Both the position numbers and the translations under genes were made by a program. From Mikania micrantha (taxonomy: Eukaryota > Streptophyta > Magnoliopsida > Asterales > Asteraceae): a stretch of DNA of 64,000 nucleotides. The stretch is taken from positions 45,379,935 to 45,443,934 of the forward strand of contig CM018695.1 of assembly GCA_009363875.1 (NCBI GenBank), written 5' to 3'. Position 1 is the first letter of the stretch, and the number at the start of each line of letters is the position of its first letter. A model generated the notes under the pieces. The model saw only the letters and a program-made list of their open reading frames with translations. It searched no databases and was not told where the DNA came from. Below are positions 45,078 through 57,284 of the stretch, one piece after another.

Positions 45078-45718
45078 TCAATCATCCTCAACAGTAGATT
45101 CAGGATCAGAATCAACAGCTGGTGCTGGTTCTTCCCCTTCCTCCTCTTCATCTTCTTCATTCTCCTCTTCATTCTTCGAGACCACTAAATCCTCCAAGGC
45201 TTCAAGTCTGCCTTCCAAAATCTCAGCTCGGTTCTAGAAGCTTCGAGACGACCAGTCAAATGGATGATCTCATCTCGCATCGCATTAACCAGATGAGCAA
45301 TGTTATCTTGTCTTTCGTTTGCATCCCAAAGTTCCCGCACATTGTATTCGATCCTGTCATTTGCCCAGTATAAATCCTCACGTAGCTTCGCAATCTCTTC
45401 AGAATCAGTCCGTTGCCTCTTAGGCTCAGGAATATCCAGTGCAGGTGGTGGATGGGTAGAAGGTCCCTCAGCAGGAATCTCCTGAGTACCCTCTGCTGGC
45501 TCCTCCTCCGGATCCTCATCCGGGTCCTCATCCGGATCCTCCTCCGGGTCCTCATCTGGATCCTCCTCCGGATCCTCCTCAGGGTCTGAGTCATCTATCT
45601 CAGATGGTGGAGGTGATGGGATAGGTGGTGCTGGTGAGGATGGTGGTGCTGGAACTATCGGCTCCTCACCCTCAGAATCATCAATGTAGATATACGGTGC
45701 TAATGATGAAGATGCCAT
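45078..45718 (-). pseudogene. Acidic leader ORF upstream of gag in gypsy G
   Basis: ATG 45718 opens a 177-codon frame in the leader between PBS and gag. Residues 15-40 are Pro/Ser-rich. Residues about 42-75 are a DPEEDPDEDP-type acidic repeat encoded by imperfect 12-bp units (45490-45600). It then has a basic KRQR patch and a helical, probably coiled-coil region (SEEIAKLREDLYWANDRIEY). The frame stops at 45185-45187. A one-base shift near 45235 would extend the protein in another frame through a second acidic run (EEENEEDEEEEGEE) to a TGA at 45078. It is not gag and not a known retroelement enzyme. The product and role are unknown. Confidence 0.65.
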
Positions 45719-45886
45719 GCCTGTTACATAATACCATATGTAAGTGCAGTGCCATGGAATGTGTAAGCAAGTCTATTACATAATGCCATATGTAATTTCC
45801 TAAGTGATATGTGTAAATATGCGTGTCTAATGTCTAACAGTCATAGTCTAAGTCTACAAATGCAAACCTAGTTCGCTATAAACAAA

Positions 45887-45900
45887 GGGCTCTGATACCA
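45887..45900 (-). other. Gypsy G primer binding site (tRNA-iMet)
   Basis: The minus strand reads TGGTATCAGAGCCC, three bases after the 5' LTR end. This is a perfect complement to the 3' end of plant initiator tRNA-Met as I know it. Confidence 0.92.
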
Positions 45901-45903
45901 ATC

Positions 45904-48709
45904 TGTCACACCCCCAATTTTCAACTAACGGAATCATACCGTTTGGGAACGTGACAAACCAGGATCTCAGATCATTAGACATAACGAAGACCTCTATATG
46001 AATTTCAAAACATACTTTGGTCTAAAAAAAAACATAACATCAAAGTTTTCAAAGTTTGCGGAAGCGTTTTAAAACAGTAACAGTTGTAAAATATAAATTA
46101 CAATGCAAAGTTTCAAATGTTCAAATTCAAATAACTAAAATGTAAAGACATGCATGCGACTCAATCTCCTAGTCCATGCTTGCTTTCTTGTGCACCTTAG
46201 CGTCCTGAGAAAACATGTAAATCAAGTCAACACAAAGGTTGGTGCATAACACAGGTTTAAGCATTCATAATGTTTAAAACTACAGTTTGAATATCAAGTT
46301 TGCAGATAACATAATCACACATGCATAGTCATGATAGCTAGTCATTTGTACTATTTACATAAGTGGTCGACACCGAAGCTGACGATTGCCATGCTATAGC
46401 ATGTTTTTGCCTTGCCACTATTGTCTAGCACAAACAATAGTAATGAGTGTTTGGTCAGTCAAACACTTGCGTAGATCCCATCTACCAAGTGAGGTTTGTC
46501 AAACCTAATAGATCTATTCCCAACTACCATGCTTTGCGCTACGGCAAACTAAACGGTTCGAAGTGTAAGGACTTGTAAATGCTATGTTGTCACAAAATGT
46601 AAACAGCTAACTCATGCAAGTGATATGTATCTAAAAGTGTTTGTTGCACATGTTTTCTCCCCCAAAACAGTTAAAATAAGAAAGGGGCCGTGTACGCACC
46701 TTTGATTGTTTGCAGAATGTTCAAATACGTGAACTCGCGTAAACAATCCTCTTACGAAGGATCTGTGTTTAAACAATAACGTTGTGTTATTCAAGATGTC
46801 GTTTTGTGCTCAAAATCACATACGTGTCAACACACGTATGTTAAGGTGTTAGGAATATGCATACGTATATACGCGTGCCCTTGAAATCATTTAAATAAAA
46901 TCATGTATAATTTTATTTAAATAACCGTAATTATACACAATTACGGTTTCGGTCTAAAATGTGAATTTTATTATTCTAATACGTTCGGAATTTCGTTACG
47001 ATTCCAACGCAACTTGAACGAATCGATTCGGAGTTAGAACGAGCAAGTTATGACCCAATAATCAAACTGATCCTTAAAACTCAAAAACCAGTAGAGGCCG
47101 GATTCGAACCCGCGACCTCTACCTTGTAGCACACGCCCATTACCAACTCCACTTTTTCAACATTTGTTAACAGCTTTCGAATTAATTGATTTTAAGAACA
47201 ACTAGCCTGATTCCCCTTTGTTTCATTAACCGAACTAACTAATCATCTAATTGGGCTCCAATTCGAATCCCATTAATCCCCTAACCGTGGGGCTTTTGTC
47301 ACATGGATATAAACGACCCTGTTGATGGTTTTAATTCGAAAAATAAGCCCCTATAACCAGATTAATTGAACATTAATATTTTCGAACTCAAGTTCTTAAA
47401 CTCCAACTCAAAGTCGTTCAATTTGCTAATGTGAATCCCCGAAATCATGGGGTTTTCATTGATTATGGATTTTCGAAACTATCTGTAAAGATTAATTTGG
47501 TTTTTATAAACAATTTCATAGAAATCCCCAAAGCGTTTTTAACTCAAGAACCCTAAACCCAATCTCAAACAATTCGATGTTTTTATATAAAATTGATACA
47601 ACTTTCACCTTAGTCGGAACCTTATGAAAATTAAGAACCCGTTTAATTTGATTCTAAGACTCCTTTTCATGAAAACCCCCAAACCGTTTTACTTCAAAAA
47701 CCCTAGTAATCGAAATCATAATATCCGTTGTTAGAACACCAGATTGATAAGTGGTTTTGCTTAGTCGACTTCTTCTGAAACTAAATATGTATTTTAATTT
47801 GAATATAGAACTCGATTGTGTTGAAAACCCCAAATGGTTCTTGATATGAACCCTAGTTATTCGAATTCTATTATTTCGTTGTTAAAACCCGAAATTAGAT
47901 TAGGGTTATGTCCAATCGGTTGTTTTAGATCATGTAGAAGTAGATACTTACCTTTTTTGAGGTTAAATTGATGGAGATCAATTTATAGATAGATATTCGG
48001 CCCCCTTCAATCAAATTCTTTTCTTCGCAACTTCTTGAATCGAGTTGTCGTATGCTACCCACTCTAAAGGTGCCGATTTAAGTTTCTGTATGCTTGATTT
48101 CGAGAACTTTGAACAATTTGTGTGAATTTGATGCCTCTTTGAAACGGTTACGACCTTTTGGTTTAACTTTGGGGTTAATTTGATAATTAATTGCAAAATA
48201 ACGACTGATTAATGATTATATCCATCAATGTGGTATTCATGAATGTTTAATTCAGTTTGTAACCATGTATTGATGTGTAATTCAAAAACCCCTTTGATTT
48301 ACCCTACGAATTTTGACTTTTCAAGTCAAAATTTGTGAATTTTAAGTAGTTTCAAGCTTGATCCTTGCAAATTAATATTTCTAGGCCCAATTTGCTCAAT
48401 TCTAAACCTTTTAATTGATATTATTTGATTTCGCGCAATAATATCACATTTCGGTTAACAAAGTTGAACCAAAAATTCCGAATTGTCACTAATCGGGCCA
48501 ATTGAACATTATTGGGCTAGGTTAACCCAATTGGGCCTCATAAATACCATTAGACCTACCTTGGGCCTCATTGGGCCTACCTTGGTCTCATTGGGCCTAC
48601 CTTGGCCTTATTGGGCCTTCCTTGGCCTTATTGGGCCTTCCTTGGCCTTATTTTTGTGATTTCGATATTTTCAGTTAACGAGGTTAATTCAAAAAGTCGG
48701 ATTGTCACA
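45904..48709 (-). repeat. 5' LTR of gypsy G (2806 bp)
   Basis: It is near-identical to 36881-39764. It is 78 bp shorter because the 20-bp array has five units instead of nine. One base change (tatgatttta to tataatttta) spoils the perfect palindrome at 46889-46922. Confidence 0.95.
47982..47987 (-). promoter_or_regulatory. TATA box of gypsy G 5' LTR
   Basis: The minus strand reads CTATCTATAAATTGATC. It lies about 720 bp into the LTR from its upstream end, so R/U5 would be about 2 kb long. This is the likely start region of the genomic RNA. Confidence 0.6.
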
Positions 48710-48831
48710 AGTTTTGCCTTCCAAAGTGTAACACTTTGGATCATACCTTTAATAGTAATGTTGAACTTATCATTAATCGGACATACAATATCCAACATTT
48801 ATGGCTTATATATAGGGTTTTTAACTAGGCT

Positions 48832-50125
48832 TAGGAAGCGTGGACCTTTCAGAAGATGGAAATCCATTTTCCAGAATAAGACCTAAAGAAATTCCAGTCA
48901 ATCTATACTTTCCGATCATTGAGTGGGAATTTCTCTTCCTTGAGAAGAAATTCCAACTCAAATATAATAATGGCAACATTATCAAGATCAAAGAGGATCA
49001 AGTATGTTCTCTCCTTCTCCCATGCATTTTTAATTTACAGAACCCGCCTCTCCTAAATCCAGGAAATCGACCAGAAGGTAGGCTCGCACCAAGACTTGTG
49101 AAGAGAAGGGCTGAAAATATAAGAAAACAATTAGGAGAGTTTTGGTAGCATCAGCCTAGGGGAGACTGTAAGATCAAATAATTCTGATGCTTACCAAAAG
49201 TCTCTTCGTCTCCAGTCTCTTCACTCGAAAGAACAAATGCTTCCGAAAAATGAACATCTCCTTCCGGAAGCCATACAAAGCCTCAAGCTTCCGAAGGCTT
49301 CCCAGCATCTATAGCTTTCGATAAATACTTTCGAAGATGCTCTTCTGGCAAGGTCTGCCTCACTTAAAGAAAGAATCAGAAGTGCTTTATGTTACCATAA
49401 ACAAATCAGAAGGCATTCTCTAGCAAGTCAGCGGCAAAGATTTATGTTAGACAAGCACAAGTTGCTTTACATTTGTACCTTTTGTATTGTAGCCATTTAA
49501 TGTAAAAGTCAAAGGAGTTATTTGTATTGAATGTAATTAATGTGGCTTAACCTGTTAAACCACAACAGTATACTAGTTTTAGCATTTATTTGTTTCTAGT
49601 ATTTTGTCCAGCCTTGTATCCCTACGAGGATATAGCTGTAGGTTTTAGTATATATATGTTCATGTGTAACTCAGCAAAGTGTGCTTGAGTGAAGAGTCTT
49701 GTATGCATTACACTTGAATAAGATATACTTTAACCTTAAAAATTCTTGTGCAATCCTTATCTTTGTTGTAAGCATACTTGTGATAAGAATTGATAGAAGC
49801 TCCGCATCTATTAATTTAGTAGAAGATTAGTTGTAAGTGTTGTGCGAAGTGCATGATCCGATCCAAGAAATTCAAAACTTTATTTGTTTAATGAATTAAT
49901 TATCTTAATAATTAATTTCAACCGAATTATTATTTCATAAATAATAATAGTAGCCATTCTTTAAACCGATGATTCATGATCGTATATATTCGTTTACAAT
50001 CAAACATAAAGTTTTGCCTTCCAAAGTATAACACTTTGGATCATACCTTTAATAGTAATGTTGAACTTATCATTAATCGGACATACAATATCCAACATTT
50101 ATGGCTTATATATAGGGTTTTTAAC
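48832..50125 (+). repeat. Second copy of the 1.29-kb tandem duplication
   Basis: It repeats 35697-36880 plus 48715-48825 in the same order: end of the copia extra ORF (102-codon frame 48840-49148), PPT, complete copia LTR (49167-49868), and the flank aattcaaaac... to gggtttttaac. It joins the first copy at a taggaagcgtgg microhomology. About 20 differences are visible by eye (roughly 1.5%). Confidence 0.92.
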
Positions 50126-51851
50126 GTATGCATGTTCATGTCTGATTGTTCTTGTAAACGTGCCTGATCGTGAAAGTTTACATCTAACAAAACATTTATT
50201 ACAAAAATCTTTTATTTTGTTTATTTATAAATAGGCTTTGTTCATTTTAACTAATTTATAACACATTTTAAAATTGTTTGTTGGTTTATCATAATATTTA
50301 TACTCATGTACATATTTGTACAGATTGTCACCTATACAAATAAAAAGTTATTTTAATGCTCTGACTTGGTTTTTTAGATTTGAGATATCACTCAGAATAT
50401 TAAGTCCAACAATATCTTGGTGTGAATCGTCACCCACACAAACATATCGTTAGTTTAATACCCCAATCATGTTTGATAGTTGTTTTCCTCACAATCGTTG
50501 GTTTTTCTTTGAGTTATTGGATTTTCCACAATTGTGTTTAACATTTGTTTTCCTCGTTCTCGGAGGATTTTGTATACTATTATCGTTAAATTTGGATTTT
50601 CAAGCATGTTATTTTATGACTTGTTTATTGTTATTAACCTCGTACCATTTAACATGAATTACAAATATACACTTATTTTACTCACAAGTATATACAATTG
50701 CCATAACACTAGGCTTAGTATATAGTATGTCACGGTGAAAGTACTAGTTATCACACCATAAGTCCTCTTTTAAATGTATAATTCTATAACAAGTGGGTAA
50801 ATTTTATATTCTTTTATGATGAACTTATGCAAATCAAACAAACGCATGACCCATAGGTCCTAAAAACTTGATGCCTAAAACCCTGACCTAAATTTTTCTA
50901 TACAAAGCTCGCTCTTGTTATTAGTAAAATTATAAGCCGAACCAATCATCTGGAAGCAACTAAAACATAAACCACACGGGTAGTTAAGATTCTTCTTCTC
51001 TTAGATCAACAAGAATCCCTATGAAAATCTCTTGTTGACAATAATCCTGATGAATCAAGTGTTTGTGCGAAATCAACTAGAGAACTTTATATTTGTTAAC
51101 ATTTTTTAATAATATTTGTTATATTCTTAGTATTATTTGGGAGTTTGGAATTAGAAGAGTTAGACTTGATTTTTTAGATACTTCAAATCGGTTAATTATT
51201 TTGAGGTTGAATTTCAGGTGGCATAATTATAATAATTTTTAACAATCAAATATCATCAACATATAATGGTATTAAATATGTAAAAAAATTAATTAAAAGA
51301 GTTAGGAGCGAGTATTGTATAGTACCTTGATGTATTACATTTTAAATTTCGGAACTTGTATAAAATAGACTTTTATAATTTGTAGCACAAAATTGAAAAA
51401 GAATTAACAATTTCGATATATGTTAGCAAAATTTACCCCATAACTAATTAATCATTCAAAACAGCTGCCAATTCAGCGAGTAATATATTAGACCTGAATA
51501 TATTAATTTATAAAATAATTACAGAAAAAAACTCATATCTTAATGAAAATAAAAATATAAACATAAGATGGCCTCTTGGTTTTATAAAATACGATATTTA
51601 ATTAATTATCCTCATCAAAATGACGCATATAAAAATTTTGTTTAGTGATAATATATGGATTTTAATAGTAAATTTTTAATCTTTTAAAAGGATGTATATT
51701 TTTGGCGTTCGCAGATAAAATAGACATCATAATCTATAAATGTTTATTTAATTGTGTTTTTTTAAAACATCAGTTGAATTACTTAAAACCTGGTTCGACC
51801 TTAGCATATATAACTAGACTTGCCTTTCTATAAACAAAAATAAATTAAAAA

Positions 51852-51882
<31 letters not shown>

Positions 51883-51903
51883 AAAGACTTTTTTTCGGTG
51901 GAT
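50126..51903. other. AT-rich intergenic DNA with a gypsy LTR tail
   Basis: About 50280-50755 is the U3 end of a B-type LTR. It has a gaatcgtcaccca motif (50425), ttcctcacaatcg, gtgaaagtactagttatcaca at 50734-50755, and a PPT-like cctctttta just after. The rest (50760-51903) is AT-rich with no coding region recognised. An (AAAT)n microsatellite lies at 51840-51886, just before the LINE. Confidence 0.55.
51840..51886. repeat. (AAAT)n microsatellite
   Basis: About ten units of aaat, preceded by aaaaataaaaa variants. It sits 18 bp left of the LINE target duplication. Confidence 0.9.
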
Positions 51904-51921
51904 GAGTAATCTCTTCTAAGA

Positions 51922-53661
51922 ATGGCGAGAAGCGGTGACAAGGAAGATGGATGGGAAGACTATAGAAGCAAATCTAACAGAAGACATGATAGAAGGAAGA
52001 CAAAGACGACCACTACCAAAAGGCCAACAGCAACAACGTTCTTCGTATCCAACTTACCGGATGATTGTTCTGGTACGATGCTTTGGAATTGAAAGCCTTT
52101 CAGCAATATGGAGACATAGTGGATGCATATGTTCCTAAGAAAAAAGACAAAGGAGGTAATCTTTTTGGTTTCGTTAGATACATGAAAGTAGGTGACAAAA
52201 TTCAACTGCTATCCGAAACCTTAAACAAAGTAATAATCAATGGAGCCAAAGTCGGAGTTAATGTTGCAAGATTTGATAGATCAAAACAACCGATAAAGGA
52301 ACTCCCCCATCAACCCGGAAAACAGGAGAATTACAATGGATATAGTCATCGAAACAACAATACCTATGGCTTTACAAATTGAAGTAATTCATTGAGAAAT
52401 CAAGGACCCTCATACAGAGATGTTTTTGCTGGAAAAAAAATGAGCCCGGAAGGAAAAATTGAAAATGTCTAGGTACCTAACCAGAACACAGCGGCAGGAA
52501 GTTTCTGGAAAATTGGATCTTTAATTGGGGTAGTGAAAAACCTGGCATCGCTATGCGATATTCACTCCGCGATATCAGACATTCAACAAACGGGGTATCA
52601 AATAAGATATGTTGGAGGCCTTAACATACTCATCTCCTTTCCAAGCAAAAAAGATTGTGAAACCTTTCATAAAGAACACAAAGAAAAATGGTCTGAATGG
52701 TTTGAATCATTGGATATATGGGAGGGACAACTTATTGAATATAGCAGAATCGCATGGTTAAAAATACGTGGCGTTCCGATTCATCTCTGGGATAAAAAAA
52801 GTCTTTGATAATATTGGAGAAAAGTTTGGTAAACTTATTAGGCCATCGATTGTATCCTTGAATGATGAGGATCTAACATTTGGTAGAGTTGGAGTCCTGT
52901 GTAAAACGGGAGAAAAAATAAGTGGTGAACTAAATCTAGTTCACAAAGGACATAACTTCCGGTGCTGGATCACGGAGGAGATGGATGATTGGGAACCGGA
53001 TTTCATTGCCGGAATGAATTCAACAACAACTTCCGGTGGGGAGAATACGAAAAGCCATTTTGTGAGAACCGAAGAAGTGTCGGAAGAAAACGAAGAGTCT
53101 TCTCACGTAAATCAAAATACCATGCAATGGAGCCCAGAAAGAGGTAAGGCGGGAAAAGAGATTTCAAACCCCATACCGTCAAATTTCTCTTACCAGTTTA
53201 ATGCGCTTGGGCCAAATAAATTCAATATTGGAATTGGGACTAATATAAGTCGTAACCCGAAAAAATGGCCCAGGATAACATCACCTAGTAAATCACCACA
53301 CCCGCCATTGTTCGTACAGGGGAGCCTAGATCTTAATACCTTCATCACCAACTCCGATGAAGAAAACAACAGTAATCATAGGGAGTTTTCCCTTAACCAT
53401 ATTGTGGAAGATACCTACCAGAAGGATGGAAGGAATTCAGGGGAAAGTTTAATTCAAAGCCAAGAAGAGCATGTCGATCAAATCACAAAGAGAGGAGGTG
53501 AAGAGGAACAAATACCGTCACGACAACGATCCTCAAGAGAAAACATTGAGGACGAAATTGAAGCCACTATACAGGTATGCAGCCAAGTGGGTATCTCGTT
53601 AAATGGTTTTGAAGACCATGTCCAAGCTCTGGTTGACGGTGAAAGGGGGGAAAATGTTTAA
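51922..53661 (+). pseudogene. LINE ORF1 (RRM-type RNA-binding protein, broken)
   Basis: ATG 51922 opens a basic N-terminus (RRHDRRKTKTTT). An RRM follows: the RNP2-like FFVSNLPDDC is in the first frame (52035-52065). After a frameshift near 52062, AFQQYGDIVDAYVPKKKD and the RNP1-like NLFGFVRYMKV (52157-52190) are in the frame of 52065-52382. Stops occur at 52381 and 52471. The rest (52533-52808, shift, 52768-53661) includes a DUF4283-like region with SRIAWLKIRGVPIHLW and a long polar C-terminus ending at TAA 53659-53661. Such RRM ORF1 proteins bind the element RNA. Confidence 0.85.
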
Positions 53662-56600
53662 TGATGAATTATTTATCTATAAATGCAAGGTGGGTAGGGG
53701 ATCCGGCTAAGGCCAATTGGATCCGTAGATTGAAGGCAACACACGGAATTCATTTCATTGCAATACAAGAAACACAAATGGCAAAGTCTGAAAAAATCCA
53801 TTTAAATCACTTTTGGGGAAGAACGAGATATGATTATGATTTTATGAATGCTAACGGAAGATCTGGTGGTTTATTATCAATATGGAACCCAGTGGTCTTT
53901 ATTAAGCAAAATGTTATTAAGGCAACGAATTACATGGTCATCTCCGGTAAAATTGCTAATAAACCTTACATTATTAATATCGTTAATGTTTATGCTCCAC
54001 AAGAATTGATTGCAAAAAAAGAGCTATGGTGCAATCTTTTAAATATGAGATTAACAATGAACGGGTACTGGATTTTCATGGGCGACTTCAATGCTGTCCG
54101 CTGTGTTGAGGAAAGATTTAACTCAATATTTCATGAATCATGTGCTAATCAATTTAACGATTTCTTTTGGAATGCTGATTTGCATGAATACAATATGGGG
54201 GGTCATAAATTTACTTGTGTTACTTATGGTGGAAGAAAACACAGCAAGATTGATAGGGTCCTTGTATGTAAAGATTTCATGGATAATTGGCCAGATGCGG
54301 TTCTCACAGCTCTCCCACGTTTCCTATCAGACCACTGCCCTTTAATCTTGAAGATGATACCGGAAGACTATGGACCAAGGCCTTTCAAGTTCTACAACAC
54401 GTGGCTAGCCATGGATGGATTCACTGATTTAATCAATCAAATTGCTGGATCTTTTAAATTTGCAGGCCCATCAGATAAGTTGCTACTAACCAAGCTCAAG
54501 TATCTCAAAAATGGAATTAAGAAGTGGGTGGTCGATCAAAAAATAAAGGAAGAAGCAACATTGGGAAAGCTTAAAAAACAAATTGAGGAACTCGATTTAA
54601 TAGCAGAAAACAGATTGCTTTTGCAGGAGGAGCGGAATTGAATGCAAAAGAGTGTTGGTGGAGGCAAACAACAAAAAGAACTTAGATCTCAAACAAAAGT
54701 CAAGGACACGTTGGGCACTAGAAGGCGATGAAAATAGTAAATTTTATCATGGTATTATCAACTCAAACATCAGTAATAACGGTATGCACGGGCTTCTTGT
54801 TGATGGAGAATGGATCACTGAGCCGACGCAAGTTAAAGAAATTCTTTACAATTTCTTTTCTGAAAAACAACACAGGCCCAAAATAATCACATCAAATCTA
54901 AAAAAACTTAGTAACCAGGATGCGACAGGATTAACCATCAAGTTCACAAAAAAGGAGATCAAAGAAGCAATTTGGGAGTGTGCGGGTGACAAAGCACCTG
55001 GGCCGGATGGGTTCAATTTTACTTTTATCAAAAGGTTCTGGCACATCTTGGAGGAGGATTTCATCAAACTATTTGAGCAATTTTACTACACTGGATTAAT
55101 ACACAAAGGTTGCTCCTCCTCATTTGGTGCCTTGATTCCAAAAATAAATGATCCTCTCACTCCAAAGGACTTTAGACCCATCAGTCTAATTGGTATTATA
55201 AATAAAGCAATCTCGAAAGTCCTAGTCAATAGACTTAAAGAGGTAATTGGAAGTATTATTTCGGAAGAACAAATGGCATACTTGAAAAACCGGACTATAT
55301 TAGATGGGGTGTTGATCTTAAATGAGATATTATCTTGGATGAAGAAAACAAAAAGAAAAGGAATGTTTTTCAAGATTGATATAGAAAAAGCATTTGATTC
55401 GATCAATTGGAAGTTCATTGATTTTGTAATGGAGCAAATGAATTTTCCTTCCAAATGGAGAATGTGGACCATGGGTATACTTAGCTCAGCCCACTCATCT
55501 ATAATAGTTAATGGCAGCCCTACTCATGAATTCCAATGTGGGAGGGGCTTAAGACAAGGAGACCCGATTTCTCCGTTCCTATTCATTATTGCCATGAATG
55601 CATTATCTGGAGTAATGAGCCATGCTTGCATGCTGGGACTTTTCCATGGCATTAAATTGGCAAATGATGGTCCGACAATCACACACCTGGCTTAAGCAGA
55701 TGACGTAATCTTCCTGGGAGAAGCAACATAAATTAATGCCAGAAACTTGATCAGAATGATGTGCGGGTTTTACTTGGTGTCTGGCTTGCGCATCAGTCTG
55801 GCCAAAAGTAGCTTATATGGAGTTGAAACTGATGGGGCAGTTATTAATAATATCGCAGCAATACTCGGCTGCAATATTGGTTCTTTCCCTTTCAAATATT
55901 TAGGTCTCCAAGTTGGAGCCAACATGAATTTGGTCCGGAATTGGAAGGTAGTGACGGACATGTTTGATTAACGGTTATCGAAATGGAAAGCAAAAACACT
56001 ATCAATGGGGAGAAGATTATCGTTGCTTAAATCAGTGCTTGATTCCTTGCCTATATACTATTTTTCACTCTACAGGGCTCCTAAACAAGTGTTGGATGTT
56101 CTAGAAATGAAAAGACGAAGATTCCTATGGAGTGGTGATTCGGAAAAAGGAAAAATAAGCTGGGTCGCATGGAATAGAGTAACAGACCCAAAAGAAAAAG
56201 GTGGTTTGGTCTTGGCACTCTCAAGGAAACAAACATGGGTCTCCTATCCAGATGGTGGTGGCGGTTTAAAACAGAAAAAGGGAAGTTAAGGAAAGGGGTT
56301 ATTGAGTCCATACACAACAATCGTAAAGTTACCTGTTCTTTACCAGTTAAATGCAATTATAATGGGGTTTGGAGAAGCATCTGTAAAATTGAAAATGATT
56401 TTGTAAGTCTAGATATCCACTTATCTAGTGAAATTATTGGTATCCTTGGCAATGGGAAAAATATTGGCTTTTGGATTGATAGATGGATTGGGAATAAACC
56501 ACTTGCACAACAGTTCCCCAAACTTTTTAGTTTGGAAATTAAAAAAAGAATTACCATTGCAGAATGTGCAACAAAAAGTCAAGCGGAATACAGCTGGAAA

Positions 56601-57284
56601 TGGAGGTGGTGAAGGGGCTTAATGAACCATGAGGAAAACTTGGAACTATCTGCTCTCATGCTTATGATTAATAATGTAGTGCTTACGGCATCCGAAGATA
56701 AATGGCAGTGGGAACATAGCAAGGACAGTTTTGCGGTTCGATATGTCAAAACATTGTGTAATAAAGCAACAAACAAGGTACCTAATTATCCCTTTCCTTG
56801 GAACAATTGGGTACCCAAAAAAGTAAATCTCTTGTGTTGGAGAGGAGAACAAAATAGATTGCCAACTGTTGATAATCAGATGACACGAAACATACTAGTG
56901 ACTGACAACGTTTGTAAATTATGTGGAGATCATATGGAGACAACAAGTCACTTATTTATGGAGTGTAGAATTGCTAATCTAGTTTGGGAATTTGTTAGCC
57001 AATGGTGCAAAATTCCTAATATTTTCGCATTTGAATTCAGAGATCTATTGGAGATAACCAAATCTATGAAGATGGGAGAAGTGAAGAAAAAAGCCTTACA
57101 AGCAATTATATTTTCGTCTTTGTGGTGCATATGGTTAGGCCGAAATGATGCCATCTTCAACCATAAAAAGGTGACGCCTAGAAGAATCATTGATGATGTT
57201 AAGACAATGAGTTTCTTATGGGCGAAAAATAGGAGCAAAAAGAATTTCGATTGGCCAACTTGGCTCGCTTATGACGTGGGTTGA
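53661..57284 (+). pseudogene. LINE ORF2 (endonuclease, reverse transcriptase, zf-RVT; broken)
   Basis: ATG 53661 overlaps the last base of the ORF1 stop. The apurinic-type endonuclease has QETQ, YAPQE, GDFN (54081-54092), KIDRVLV and SDHCPL (about 54327). A TGA ends the frame at 54639. After a shift, 54652-55695 covers RT with GPDGF, FRPISLIG, KIDIEKAFDSINW and LRQGDPISPFLF. The active site reads stop-ADD, because the tyrosine codon of YADD is TAA (55693-55695). Further stops are at 55729, 55969, 56287 and 56611. zf-RVT (56780-57010) has KVNLLCWRGEQNRLPT, CKLCGDHMETTSHLFMEC and VWEF. The frame ends at TGA 57282. Confidence 0.9.

Larger units (their letters stand above)
36881..48709 (-). mobile_element. 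Young, structurally complete Ty3/gypsy chromovirus-type element 'G' (11.8 kb)
   Basis: It is flanked by a perfect 5-bp target duplication AGTTT (36876-36880 and 48710-48714). LTRs are 36881-39764 and 45904-48709. By eye they differ at about 15-20 single positions, plus a copy-number change in a 20-bp array. The minus-strand order is 5' LTR, PBS, acidic leader ORF, gag, protease, RT, RNase H, integrase, chromodomain, PPT, 3' LTR. The internal order and the C-terminal chromodomain place it in the chromoviruses, probably near the Tekay/Del group (inference). It lies inside the older copia-derived tandem duplication. Confidence 0.93.

Noticed and set aside
45122..45485. Plus-strand open frames opposite the acidic leader ORF
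   Set aside because: They are complements of the GAA/GAT-rich repeat and run against the element's orientation.
49167..49868. Independent solo copia LTR insertion
   Set aside because: The flanks on both sides also match the region around the 3' LTR at 36033-36734, so it is part of a tandem duplication.
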